Assembly (NCBI GenBank): GCA_963699055.1 | Contig: CAVOTA010000002.1 | Coordinates: 620,001-684,000 of the forward strand | Direction: 5' to 3' | DNA: 64,000 nt | From: Bog-756 sp963699055 | GTDB lineage: Bacteria; Actinomycetota; Acidimicrobiia; Acidimicrobiales; RAAP-2 | In this document: positions 26,035 to 34,869 of the stretch, one piece after another | Position numbering within the stretch: position 1 is the first letter of the stretch | How the letters are laid out: each line of letters starts with the position of its first letter | Translations under genes and position numbers: made by a program | Notes under the pieces: model-generated | Seen by the model: only the letters and a program-made list of their open reading frames with translations | The model's database searches: none | Told to the model about the DNA's origin: nothing

Positions 26035-27563
26035 CCGCCCCGACGGAGACGAGTGCGCCCGCCGACGCCGCCCCCGGGTGGCCGTCCTACGACCCCGCGC
26101 CGCTCTACGACGAGCTGGTCGGCCCGGGCGGTGCTCCCCGCCCCGCCGCCGAGGCCCTGTGGGAGCACCTCGCCCGCCTCGGGCCCGAGGCCCTGGCCGA
26201 GCGCCAGGCCGCCGCCGACCGGGAGATCCGGGCCATCGGCGTCACCTTCACGGTCTACGACGAAGGGGTCGGCGTGGACCGCCCCTGGCCCTTCGACATC
26301 CTCCCGAGGATCATCCCCCGTGACCACTGGCAGCTGATCGAGGCCGGCCTCGTGCAGCGGCTGGCCGCCCTCAACCTGTTCATCGACGACTGCTACCACG
26401 ACCAGCGGGCGGTGCGCGAGGGCGTGGTGCCGGCCGACCTGGTCACCGGCTCGCCCAACTTCCGGCGGGAGTGCATGGGCGTCGACCCACCCGGCGGCAT
26501 CTGGGCCCACATCTGCGGGAGCGACCTCGTGCGAGACGACCAGGGGTTCTGGTACGTGCTCGAGGACAACCTGCGGGTGCCCTCCGGCGTCTCGTACCTC
26601 CTGGAGAACCGGATGGTGACCAAGCACATCTTCCCCGAGATGTTCCGGCACTACTCCATCGAACCGGTGGACCCCTACGTGGGACGTCTGGCCAGCACGC
26701 TGGCATCGGTGTCGCCCGCCACCGGCGACCCGACCATCGTGGTGCTGACGCCGGGGATCTACAACTCCGCCTACTTCGAGCACGCCTTCCTGGCCCAGCA
26801 GCTGGGGGTCGAGCTGGTGGAGGGCAACGACCTCGTCGTCCTGGACGACGACTGCGTCTACGCCCGCACCATCGACGGCCTGGAGCGGGTCGACGTGATC
26901 TACCGCCGGGTGGACGACCTCTTCCTCGACCCCGAGGTGTTCCGGCCCGACTCGATGCTGGGCGTCCCCGGGCTGATGCGGGCGTGGAAGGCGGGCCGTG
27001 TGGCGCTGGTCAACGCCCCGGGCGCGGGCATCGCCGACGACAAGAAGGTCTACTCGTACGTACCCGACATCATCCGCTTCTACCTCGACGAGGAACCCGT
27101 CCTCTGGACGATCCCCACCTACCGGTGCAGCGACCCCGAGTCCCGGGCCCACGTGCTGGCCAACCTGCCCGAGCTGGTGGTCAAGCCGGCCAACGAGTCC
27201 GGCGGCTACGGCGTGCTGGTCGGCTCCCAGGCCACCGCCGAGGAGCTGGCCACGGCGGCCGCCCAGATCACCGGGGACCCCAACCGGTGGGTGGCCCAGC
27301 CCATCATCCAGCTGTCGACGGCCCCCACCCTGTGCCCGGAGGGGATCGCCCCCCGCCACGTCGACCTCCGACCCTTCACCCTGCTCGGACCCGACGGCGC
27401 CTACGTCACCCGCGGCGGGCTGACCCGGGTGGCCCGGCGCAAGGGCTCCCTGGTGGTGAACTCCTCCCAGGGTGGGGGCAGCAAGGACACCTGGGTGGTG
27501 GACGCCCCGGCGGACCCGAAGGTGGCGGCCGGGTTCGGCGCCGGCGACGGCGGCACGCCGTGA
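26031..27563 (+). CDS. Circularly permuted type 2 ATP-grasp protein
   Basis: A 510-residue protein of the circularly permuted ATP-grasp family (COG2308). Conserved elements include FTVYDEGVGVDRPWPFDILPRII, ERVDVIYRRVDDLFLDP, the nucleotide-binding lysine and glycine loop VVKPANESGGYGVL, and SSQGGGSKDTWV. Members are predicted to ligate amino acids or peptides in a system with alpha-E and transglutaminase proteins. All the nucleotide-binding motifs look intact, so this is the probably active ligase of the cassette. The GTG start overlaps the small leader ORF; the open frame upstream crosses the promoter. The next gene overlaps its stop or follows closely. Confidence 0.88.
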   Translation: MTAPTETSAPADAAPGWPSYDPAPLYDELVGPGGAPRPAAEALWEHLARLGPEALAERQAAADREIRAIGVTFTVYDEGVGVDRPWPFDILPRIIPRDHWQLIEAGLVQRLAALNLFIDDCYHDQRAVREGVVPADLVTGSPNFRRECMGVDPPGGIWAHICGSDLVRDDQGFWYVLEDNLRVPSGVSYLLENRMVTKHIFPEMFRHYSIEPVDPYVGRLASTLASVSPATGDPTIVVLTPGIYNSAYFEHAFLAQQLGVELVEGNDLVVLDDDCVYARTIDGLERVDVIYRRVDDLFLDPEVFRPDSMLGVPGLMRAWKAGRVALVNAPGAGIADDKKVYSYVPDIIRFYLDEEPVLWTIPTYRCSDPESRAHVLANLPELVVKPANESGGYGVLVGSQATAEELATAAAQITGDPNRWVAQPIIQLSTAPTLCPEGIAPRHVDLRPFTLLGPDGAYVTRGGLTRVARRKGSLVVNSSQGGGSKDTWVVDAPADPKVAAGFGAGDGGTP

Positions 27564-27652
27564 CCGGGGTCGCCCCCGTGGACGGGGCCGCACCGGTGAC
27601 CGGGGTGCCACCCGGCGACGTCGACGGGACCGACGAGGAGAGGAGCGCCACG

Positions 27653-28636
27653 ATGCTGCTCGCACGCATGGCCGAGGCCGTCTACTGGGCCGGCCGCCAC
27701 CTGGAACGGGCCGAGGGCACGGCCCGCATCGTCCAGGTGCACACCGACGCCCACGTGGACATGCCCGTGGGCGAGGACGTCGGCTGGGAGCCCCTCCTCG
27801 CCATCGCCGGCGTGGACAGCGAGTTCGCCGAGCGGTACTCGACCGCGTCCGGCACCGACGACGCCCGGGCGGCCGAGGAGGACGTGGTCGAATTCCTGCT
27901 CCACGGCGACGGCAACGCCTCGTCGATCCTGGCGTCGCTGACCGCCGCCCGTGAGAACCTGCGCACGGCGCGGCCCGTGATCCCCCGGGAGGCGTGGGAG
28001 GCGTGCAACAACCTGTGGCTGTCCAGCACCGACCACCTGGCCGAGGCCGACTCGCGCGAGGGACGCGTGTGGTGGCTGCGCCGGGTGATCGCCGGCTGCC
28101 AGTGCATCCACGGCATCCTCCTCGGGACCATGAGCCGGGACGAGGCCATGTCCTTCCTCGTCCTGGGCCAGAACATCGAGCGGGCCGACCTCACCACCCG
28201 GGTGCTCGACGTGCGCTCCGACAGCCTCCATCCCCGGGGGGCCGACGACCCCTACGACGTCGTGCACTGGATGGCCGTGCTCCGCTCGCTGGCCGCCTAC
28301 CAGCCCTTCCGGCGGGCCATGCCCGCCCGCCCGCAGGGCGACTCGACCCTGCGCTTCCTCCTCCAGGACGACCGGTTCCCCCGGGCGGTCGGGGCCTGCC
28401 TCACCGAGGCCCGGGCCCAGCTCAAGGTCCTCCCCCATTCCGAGCGGGCCCAGGAGGCCTGCCAGAATGCCTCCATGGTTGTTGCCTCGGCCCCGGTGGC
28501 CCGTCTGGCCGTCGGCGGCCTGGCCGAGTTCCTGGAGGACGTCGAGCTCGCCCTGGTCGAGATCCACCAGCGCGTCGACGAGACGTACTTCCGGCCCGAC
28601 TTCGTCGGCTGGGAAGCGGCGGCCGCCACCACGTGA
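27653..28636 (+). CDS. Alpha-E domain protein (DUF403)
   Basis: A 327-residue all-helical protein of the alpha-E family (COG2307). The family start MLLARMAEAVYWAGRHLERAEGTAR is immediate at the ATG at 27653, which has a strong GAGGAGAGGAG site upstream. An earlier GTG at 27560 (GTGA overlap with the preceding stop) would add 31 non-conserved residues. Helical repeats such as REAWEACNNLW, FLVLGQNIERADLTTRVLD and FRRAMPARPQGD follow. The function is unknown; it is nearly always encoded beside the ATP-grasp partner and probably forms a complex with it. Confidence 0.88.
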   Translation: MLLARMAEAVYWAGRHLERAEGTARIVQVHTDAHVDMPVGEDVGWEPLLAIAGVDSEFAERYSTASGTDDARAAEEDVVEFLLHGDGNASSILASLTAARENLRTARPVIPREAWEACNNLWLSSTDHLAEADSREGRVWWLRRVIAGCQCIHGILLGTMSRDEAMSFLVLGQNIERADLTTRVLDVRSDSLHPRGADDPYDVVHWMAVLRSLAAYQPFRRAMPARPQGDSTLRFLLQDDRFPRAVGACLTEARAQLKVLPHSERAQEACQNASMVVASAPVARLAVGGLAEFLEDVELALVEIHQRVDETYFRPDFVGWEAAAATT

Positions 28637-31305
28637 CCGCCACCGCCCCGGCGGGCCCGCTGGGCCCCCCGGACCAGCCGTCCGCGCTCCCGTCCCCGGT
28701 GGCCGCCTACGTCCCGCCGCCCGGCGGGTACGACGAGTTCACCCTGCCCGACGGCGGCGTGCGGCCACGGTGGCGCCAGGTCGCCGAGGCGCTCGACGGC
28801 TTCGGGTCCGACGGGCTCGCCGCACGCCACGACGAGCTGGCCCGACTGCTGCGCAACGAGGGGGCGACCTACAACGCCACGGTGGACGGCCACAGCGTGC
28901 GCCGGCCCTGGACGCTCGACCCGGTGCCCCTGGTGCTCGACCACGCCGAGTGGACGGTGCTCGAGGCGGCCGTGGCCCAGCGGGTGGCCCTGCTCGACCT
29001 GGTGGCCGACGACCTCTACGGCGACCGCACCCTCATCGCCCGCGGACTGGTGCCGGCCGAGGTCGTCCTGGCCCACCCGGGCTTCCTGCGGGCGTGCACC
29101 GGGATCCCCGTCCCCGGCGCCCACCGCCTCTTCACGGCGGCGGTCGACGTCGTGCGCGAGGCCGGCGGGCGCTTCCGGGCCGTCACCGACCGGGCCCAGG
29201 CCCCGTCCGGGCTCGGCTACGCCCTGGTCAACCGCTCGGCGCTGTCGCGGGTCTTCCCGACGCTCCACCGGGCGTCCGGCGTCGAGCGCCTGGCCGGGTT
29301 CGTGCGGGCCATCCGCGCCGGGGTGGCGGCCGCCGCCCCCGAGGGCGTGGAGGAACCCCGGGTGGCCATCCTCACCCCCGGTCCCCTGACCGAGACCTAC
29401 TTCGAGCACGCCTACCTGGCCTCGTTCCTCGGCTACCCGCTGGTCGAGGGGCGGGACCTGGTCGTGCAGAACAACCGGGTGTGGCTGCGGTCGCTGGCCG
29501 GCCTCGACCCGGTCGACGTGGTCATCCGCCGGGTCGACGACGACTGGTGCGACCCGGTCGAGCTCCGGGCCGACTCGCTGCTCGGCGTGCCCGGCCTGAT
29601 CGAGGTGGTGCGCCGGGGTCGGGTGGCCGTGCTCAACCCGTTGGGGTCCGCCGTGCTGGAGAGCCCCGCCCTGGCCGGCCTCCTCGACGACGTGGCGCCG
29701 GCGCTGCTCGGCGAGGAGCTCACCCTGCGGGGACCCCGGAGCTGGTGGTGCGGGCGGCCCGACGGGCTCAGCCACGTGCTGGCGTCGCTCGACGACCTCC
29801 TCCTCCTGCCCGTCCACCCCTACGTCGGACATGGTCCGTTCCTGCCCGCCACCCTGTCGTCGGTGGAGCGGGCCCAGCTGGTGGACCGGGTGCGGTCCCG
29901 GCCCGGCGACTGGGTGGGCCAGGAGATCCTGACGCCGTCCACCGTGCCGACGGTCGACGCCGACGGGTCGCTGGTGCCCCGCCCCGTGATCCTCCGCACG
30001 TTCGCCGTGGCCGACCGGACCGCGGGCGGCGTCCCCGGCCACGGGTTCCGCCTGCTGCCGGGGGGCCTCACCCGGGCCGGGACCGACCCGGACACGCCCG
30101 TCGTGGCCGGCCGGGGCCGGAGCACCAGCAAGGACACCTGGGTGACGACGTCGGAGCCGGCGTTCCAGCAGAGCCCGTGGCTGCCGTCCGTGCGCACCGA
30201 GCCGGGACCGGTCGTGGTGCCGGAGCCGCCCGCCACCCTGCCCGGACGCGTGGCCGCCCAGCTCTTCGTCCTCGGAAGGAGCGCCGAGCACGCCGAACTG
30301 GTCATCCGGCTCATCCGCACGGTGCTGGCCCGCCTCGACCAGCCCCTCGCCACCGGCGACGACGGCGGGGCCCAGTCGCTGCAGGTGCTGCTGTCCGCAC
30401 TCGGCGGCGCGTCGGGGTTCGACCCGGGGGCCGAACCCGGCGACCGCCCGGCCCGCGCCGCGGGCGCGACGGTGGCCGAAGGGGTCCTGCCCAACGACCG
30501 CACCGCCCTCGCCCTGCTCTTCGACCCGGGGGTGGCCGGCAGCCTGGTGTCGACGCTCGGCGTCCTGGTCGAGGCCTCCTACTCCGTGCGCGAGCAGCTG
30601 TCGGCCGACACCTGGCAGCTGGTCGGCGACATCGAGGAGGAGCTCGGCCGGTTCCGGCGCCGGCCGCCGACCCAGTTCGTGGGCGCCCAGCCCAGCCTGC
30701 TGCGCCTGCAGCGGTCGCTGCTGGCCCTGTCGGGCGTGTCGGCCGAGAACATGGAGCGCGACCCGGCCTGGCTGTTCCTCGACGGTGGCCGCCGTCTCGA
30801 ACGGGCCCAGGGCCTGGTCCGACTGCTGCGGTCGGTCCTGGTGGACCGGCGGAGCGGGGTCGTGGAGGACCTGCTCGTCGAGTCGCTCCTGTCCACCTCG
30901 GAGAGCCTCATCATCTTCCGCCGGCGGGCGGGGTCGACCCTCCACGTGTCCGGGGCCATCGACCTCCTCGTCTACGACGTGGCCAACCCCCGCAGCGTGC
31001 TCTTCCAGCTCGACCGCCTGGTGGACCACCTGGCCGGGCTGCCCAAGCAGTCGTCGGCCCAACGTCTGGCCAACGAGGAGCGCCTCGCCCTCGAGGCGAC
31101 CACGCTGCTGCGGCTGACCGATGCCGACCGGCTGACCGTGGTCGACCCGGCGACGGGCACCCGCCGGGAGCTCGACTCCGTGTTCGCCACCGTCGACGGG
31201 CTGCTCGACGACCTGTTGGACTCGCTGCGGGACACCTACTTCGCCCATGAGCGCCTGTCCGTCCTGGCCGGCGGGCGGCCCGAGGAACCCGGGGGCGGGT
31301 CATGA
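28633..31305 (+). CDS. ATP-grasp-like / alpha-E fusion protein
   Basis: An 890-residue fusion that repeats the two preceding genes in one chain: residues about 1-520 are a circularly permuted ATP-grasp domain and about 530-870 an alpha-E domain. It keeps RRPWTLDPVPLVL, VDVVIRRVDDDWCDP and STSKDTWV, but where the first copy has the KP...GGYG nucleotide loop this one reads RGPRSWWCGRPDG, without the lysine or glycines. The ligase half is therefore probably inactive and may be structural. The alpha-E half begins LPGRVAAQLFVLGRSAEHAE. GTG at 28633 overlaps the previous stop, and the last codons overlap the transglutaminase start. Confidence 0.85.
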   Translation: MTATAPAGPLGPPDQPSALPSPVAAYVPPPGGYDEFTLPDGGVRPRWRQVAEALDGFGSDGLAARHDELARLLRNEGATYNATVDGHSVRRPWTLDPVPLVLDHAEWTVLEAAVAQRVALLDLVADDLYGDRTLIARGLVPAEVVLAHPGFLRACTGIPVPGAHRLFTAAVDVVREAGGRFRAVTDRAQAPSGLGYALVNRSALSRVFPTLHRASGVERLAGFVRAIRAGVAAAAPEGVEEPRVAILTPGPLTETYFEHAYLASFLGYPLVEGRDLVVQNNRVWLRSLAGLDPVDVVIRRVDDDWCDPVELRADSLLGVPGLIEVVRRGRVAVLNPLGSAVLESPALAGLLDDVAPALLGEELTLRGPRSWWCGRPDGLSHVLASLDDLLLLPVHPYVGHGPFLPATLSSVERAQLVDRVRSRPGDWVGQEILTPSTVPTVDADGSLVPRPVILRTFAVADRTAGGVPGHGFRLLPGGLTRAGTDPDTPVVAGRGRSTSKDTWVTTSEPAFQQSPWLPSVRTEPGPVVVPEPPATLPGRVAAQLFVLGRSAEHAELVIRLIRTVLARLDQPLATGDDGGAQSLQVLLSALGGASGFDPGAEPGDRPARAAGATVAEGVLPNDRTALALLFDPGVAGSLVSTLGVLVEASYSVREQLSADTWQLVGDIEEELGRFRRRPPTQFVGAQPSLLRLQRSLLALSGVSAENMERDPAWLFLDGGRRLERAQGLVRLLRSVLVDRRSGVVEDLLVESLLSTSESLIIFRRRAGSTLHVSGAIDLLVYDVANPRSVLFQLDRLVDHLAGLPKQSSAQRLANEERLALEATTLLRLTDADRLTVVDPATGTRRELDSVFATVDGLLDDLLDSLRDTYFAHERLSVLAGGRPEEPGGGS

Positions 31306-32189
31306 GATACCGGATCGAGCACCGCACCGTGTACCGCTACAACGGGTACGTGACCCGGTGCCGCAACGAGGCGCACCTGCGCCCCCGCGACACCGACCGC
31401 CAGACCTGCCTGGACCACGAGCTGGTGGTGGACCCGACGCCGACGGGGTGGGGCGAGCGCGCCGACTTCTACGGCAACCCGGTGACCAGCTTCGTGGTCG
31501 ACGGACCGTTCGACACGATGACCGTCACCGCCGTCAGCACCGTCGAGGTGACCGACGTGGACCCGCTGCCGGCGGTCGGCCCGGACTGGGGCGAGGCCCT
31601 CGACCTGCTCACCCACGACCTCTCGCCGGCCATGCTCGACGCCCGCGAGTTCTGCTTCGAGTCACCCCTGGTGTCGACGGCCACCGTGGTGCGCGACTAC
31701 GCCGTGGCGTCGTTCGGCGTCGGGGTCCCCCTGGTCGACGCCGTCACCGACCTCACCGAGCGGATCCACCGGGACTTCGTCTACGACCCCGGGTTCACCA
31801 CCGTGACCACCCCGCTCGACGAGGTGCTCGACCACCGCCACGGGGTGTGCCAGGACTTCGCCCACCTGGCGGTGGGCTGCATCCGGTCGATGGGGCTGGC
31901 CGCCCGCTACGTGAGCGGCTACCTCGAGACCGCCCCGCCCCCGGGGACCGAGCGCCTGGTCGGCGCCGACGCCTCCCACGCCTGGCTCTCGGTGTTCGTG
32001 CCCGGTTGGGGCTGGCTCGACCTCGACCCGACCAACGACCGGATCGTCGGGAGCGACTACGTCACGACGGCGTGGGGCCGCGACTACGCCGACGTGTCAC
32101 CCCTGAAGGGGATCGTCTTCGGCGGCGGGGACTCCCACACCCTCGACGTCGCCGTCGACGTGGCCCGCCTCGACGCCCCGGGGGGCTGA
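31302..32189 (+). CDS. Transglutaminase-like cysteine peptidase/transferase
   Basis: A 295-residue protein with an N-terminal beta domain (RYRIEHRTVYRYNGYV) typical of bacterial transglutaminase-like proteins (COG1305), then the catalytic core. Candidate triad: Cys183 in HGVCQDFAH, His226 in ASHAWLS and Asp242 in DLDPTND. It has no signal peptide, so it acts in the cytoplasm. It is the last gene of the cassette, translationally coupled (ATGA). In this conserved gene set it is thought to hydrolyse or transfer amide bonds made by the ATP-grasp protein; this is prediction, not shown here. Confidence 0.9.
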   Translation: MRYRIEHRTVYRYNGYVTRCRNEAHLRPRDTDRQTCLDHELVVDPTPTGWGERADFYGNPVTSFVVDGPFDTMTVTAVSTVEVTDVDPLPAVGPDWGEALDLLTHDLSPAMLDAREFCFESPLVSTATVVRDYAVASFGVGVPLVDAVTDLTERIHRDFVYDPGFTTVTTPLDEVLDHRHGVCQDFAHLAVGCIRSMGLAARYVSGYLETAPPPGTERLVGADASHAWLSVFVPGWGWLDLDPTNDRIVGSDYVTTAWGRDYADVSPLKGIVFGGGDSHTLDVAVDVARLDAPGG

Positions 32190-32219
32190 GGCCCCGACCC
32201 GGCCCGGCGGACCGGCAGC

Positions 32220-32954
32220 TCAGTCGGTCAGGGCGACGGCCATGTCGTCGAGGCCGCGCAGCAGGGCGGCGGCCCCGGCCTCGTCCAGGACGGCGTAGGC
32301 CGGCCGGACCAGGTCGTCGGTGAGGGTCTCGGCCGCCTCGACGGCGGCCCGCTGCTCGTCGCTGATCTCCAGCTGGAGGTCGGCCGGCCACCCGAACATG
32401 GCCAGGTCGTTGGGGCGCTTGACGACGTGGGCGGTGCGGGCGTCCACCCCGCTGGCCCGCAGGGCGATCAGGTGGGCGCTGCCCCGGAACTCGCGCAGCA
32501 CGTCGACGAGCTGCATGGCCCGGCCGGGCACGTCGTCGACGAGCAGCTCACCCCGGTAGCCCGCGTACAGCGCCAGGCCGACCGGGTCGGCGGCCTCGTT
32601 GACGGCGTCGGCCGCGGCCACCATGGCGTCCAGTCCCTCGATGTGGGCCAGACGGCGGCGGCCGACCTCGGCCGCACAGTCGAGGTACACGCGGGCGGCC
32701 TCCCGGGGGGCGATGTGCGTGCGGCCCTCGACCCACAGCGCCGCCACCACCTCGGGGTTGAAGTAACCGAAGGCGCTGGACACCACCACGGGCTCGACGT
32801 CGCCGAGGACGCCGCCCCGCCCGAGGGCGTAGAGGGTGAACAGGTCGACGCCCAGGTCGGCGGCGGCCGTCTCGGCCTCGGGGGAGAAGAAGTGGGCCCA
32901 TCCGATGTCCCGGATGATGGGGCAGGCGCGGGCCACCAGCTCGTCGGTCGTCAT
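32220..32954 (-). CDS. SCO6745-like family protein
   Basis: A 244-residue protein, all alpha-helical by composition. SPEAETAAADLG, GRGGVLGDVEPVVVSSAFGYFNPEVV and the central GLALYAGYRGELLVDDVPGRAMQL stretch resemble the actinobacterial SCO6745/SalK-like family, whose biochemical role is unclear. A TAGCCT -10 box 6 nt upstream makes it leaderless. It is convergent with the ATP-grasp cassette (30-bp gap). Confidence 0.6.
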   Translation of the reverse strand: MTTDELVARACPIIRDIGWAHFFSPEAETAAADLGVDLFTLYALGRGGVLGDVEPVVVSSAFGYFNPEVVAALWVEGRTHIAPREAARVYLDCAAEVGRRRLAHIEGLDAMVAAADAVNEAADPVGLALYAGYRGELLVDDVPGRAMQLVDVLREFRGSAHLIALRASGVDARTAHVVKRPNDLAMFGWPADLQLEISDEQRAAVEAAETLTDDLVRPAYAVLDEAGAAALLRGLDDMAVALTD

Positions 32955-32960
32955 GCCCGC

Positions 32961-32966
32961 AGGCTA
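32961..32966 (-). promoter_or_regulatory. -10 box (TAGCCT) of leaderless SCO6745-like gene
   Basis: TAGCCT on the minus strand, 6 nt before the ATG at 32954. Confidence 0.5.
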
Positions 32967-33031
32967 ACGCTCCGGGCGGGGCGGGGACGGGTGTCCCGGG
33001 GTCGGACGCCGGTCCCGGCCCGGACGCCGGA

Positions 33032-33367
33032 TCAGGCGACGTCGGGGGCGGGCGCGGTCGGCACCGGCGGCCACCGTTCCTCGGGCACCACGGGCGTGTC
33101 GTCCCTCCGTCGCCGGAGGCGCCTCAGGACCACGACGGCGACGACGCCGGCGGCGACCAGGGCGGTGACCACCAGTACGGCCATCCCGGCACGCTCGGCC
33201 AGGACCAGGTCGCGCTGGACGGACTCCAGGTCGAGCTCGACCTCGTCCAGGGCGTCGGACACGGCCCGCAGCGGCGCGAGGGTGGGCTTGGCCGGAGCCG
33301 GTGCGGAGGGCATGGCCCGTGTCCACCCCGCCACCCGTCCGTCGTCGGGCGGCACCGTTGCGGTCAC
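33032..33367 (-). CDS. Small single-pass membrane protein
   Basis: A 111-residue protein: a soluble N-terminal part with a short amphipathic/coiled segment (LRAVSDALDEVELDLESVQRDLVLAERAG), one transmembrane helix (MAVLVVTALVAAGVVAVVVL), then a very basic stop-transfer (RRLRRRRD) and a Pro-rich tail. The GTG start overlaps the stop of the upstream DUF1269-type gene (GTGA), so the two are co-translated. The function is not recognised. Confidence 0.65.
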   Translation of the reverse strand: MTATVPPDDGRVAGWTRAMPSAPAPAKPTLAPLRAVSDALDEVELDLESVQRDLVLAERAGMAVLVVTALVAAGVVAVVVLRRLRRRRDDTPVVPEERWPPVPTAPAPDVA

Positions 33368-33894
33368 TCCTTGTCGGCCTTGGCGTCGGCCTCGATGGCC
33401 GCCTGGTCCGCCTGAAGCTCCCTGGCCTCGACCTTCTGGGCGTGCTTCATGGCCGCCTCGACCTTGGCCCGCATGTCGGCGACCGCCACGACGACCAGAC
33501 CGGCCTGGCCCTCGTCGAGCGCCTCGCCGAGCTCCTTCAGGTCGCTGCGGCTCATGCCCGCGGCGGCATGGCCGGCCAGCGCGCCGAGCACGGCACCCCC
33601 ACCGCCGGTGGCGAGCAGGAGGCCACCGCCGATGGCGGCCGCCGGGAAGAGGGCGATCACCAACCCGGTGGCCAGGCCGACGCCGCCGCCCAGCACACCG
33701 CCGACCCGGGTGGGCGTCTCGTGCTTCTTGACGATCTTCACCTTGCCGTCGGCCCGGCGCTCCACGACGGCGGCGTCGTAGGCGTCGATCAGGCCGGCCT
33801 CGGTGTGCAGGGCGTGGACGGCGTCGTAGTCCGCCAGTGCGTCCTGCAGGTCGCCGTAGACGCCCGAGTAGGCGAAGAAGGTGTCGATGGCCAT
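33364..33894 (-). CDS. DUF1269 family membrane-associated protein
   Basis: A 176-residue protein. The N-terminal ferredoxin-like part (FFAYSGVYGDLQDALADYDAV) and VERRADGKVKIVKKHETPTR match DUF1269. A Gly/Ala-rich hydrophobic hairpin (about 65-110) follows, and the C-terminus is a charged helix rich in Ala, Lys and Glu. The ATG at 33894 is preceded by GAGGAGA; longer starts are not supported. It forms an operon with the single-pass protein. The role is unknown, possibly stress related. Confidence 0.75.
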   Translation of the reverse strand: MAIDTFFAYSGVYGDLQDALADYDAVHALHTEAGLIDAYDAAVVERRADGKVKIVKKHETPTRVGGVLGGGVGLATGLVIALFPAAAIGGGLLLATGGGGAVLGALAGHAAAGMSRSDLKELGEALDEGQAGLVVVAVADMRAKVEAAMKHAQKVEARELQADQAAIEADAKADKE

Positions 33895-34033
33895 GTGCTG
33901 TCTCCTCGTGGTCGGGGCCGCGGGCGGGGACCCGCCGTCGGTAGGTGGTGACGGTCCGGCTGTCGGGCCCCATGCTCGCGCGATCCGGCGGGTGCGCGCC
34001 GCCGCGACCGACACACCGGGCCGCCGCCTGCCG

Positions 34034-34039
34034 TAGCCT
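34034..34039 (+). promoter_or_regulatory. -10 box (TAGCCT) of leaderless SDR gene
   Basis: TAGCCT, 7 nt, then ATG at 34047; no ribosome-binding site. Confidence 0.5.
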
Positions 34040-34046
34040 CGCCGCC

Positions 34047-34835
34047 ATGCGCATCCTGATCACCGGTGCGGCACGGGCCATCGGCGCCGCCACCGCCACC
34101 GGGCTCACCCGGGCCGGGCACGAGGTGGTGGCCACGGCCCGCCGTCCCGAGCTGCTCGACGACCTCGACGTGGCGCTCCGGCTCCCCCTCGACGTCACGG
34201 ACCCCCGCTCGGTGGTCGCCGCGCTCGACGCCGCCGGCGAGCTCGACGCCGTCGTCAACAACGCCGCCGTCAACGGCAAGGGCCCGCTGGAGAGCTTCCC
34301 CCTCGACCGGCTCGAGGCGATGTTCGCCACCAACACGATCGGCGCCCTGCGGGTCGTCCAGCCGCTGCTGCCGGCCTGGCGCGAGCGGGGCTCGGGTGTG
34401 ATCGTCAACATCAGCTCGATCCAGGGCCGGGTGGCCACGCCGCTCGACGGGGCCTACTCGGCGACCAAGTACGCCCTCGAGTCGCTGAGCGAGACGCTCC
34501 ACTACGAGCTCGGGCACTTCGGCATCCGGGTCGTCATCGTCGAACCCGGCTACATCGCCCCCGGCATGCTGGCGGCCGAACGGATGACGGGCGACCCCGC
34601 CTACGCCCAGCTGTGGGAGGAGTGGGAGCACACCGACCGGGTGGTCACCGGCCCGGCGGGACGTCCCGGGCCCGAGGTGGTGGCCGCCGCCGTGCTGCGG
34701 GCGCTGGAGGACCCCGACACCCCGCTGCGGGTGCCGGTGGGCGACGACGCCGCCCTGGTGCTGGGGGCCCGGTCGTCGATGGACGACGCCACCTTCGAGG
34801 CCACCATGCGCGGGGTGCTGGGCGCCACCTGGTGA
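34047..34835 (+). CDS. Short-chain dehydrogenase/reductase
   Basis: A 262-residue NAD(P)-dependent oxidoreductase of the classical SDR family. The cofactor loop is TGAARAIG (8 residues in): the second glycine of the usual TGxxxGxG is alanine. ATARRPE suggests NADP preference. The catalytic Ser is in NISSIQG and the Tyr/Lys in YSATKYALESLSE. The structural motif NNAAV replaces NNAG. The leaderless start is taken at 34047, directly before the Rossmann strand; the frame upstream crosses the promoter. Confidence 0.88.
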   Translation: MRILITGAARAIGAATATGLTRAGHEVVATARRPELLDDLDVALRLPLDVTDPRSVVAALDAAGELDAVVNNAAVNGKGPLESFPLDRLEAMFATNTIGALRVVQPLLPAWRERGSGVIVNISSIQGRVATPLDGAYSATKYALESLSETLHYELGHFGIRVVIVEPGYIAPGMLAAERMTGDPAYAQLWEEWEHTDRVVTGPAGRPGPEVVAAAVLRALEDPDTPLRVPVGDDAALVLGARSSMDDATFEATMRGVLGATW

Positions 34836-34869
34836 GGCGACGGCCGCGCCGGGGTGGCGGCGATGCGCC

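Noticed and set aside
28297..31248. 983-codon minus-strand open frame opposite the ATP-grasp/alpha-E fusion
   Set aside because: It is a shadow of a recognisable gene with overlapping, coupled neighbours on the plus strand.
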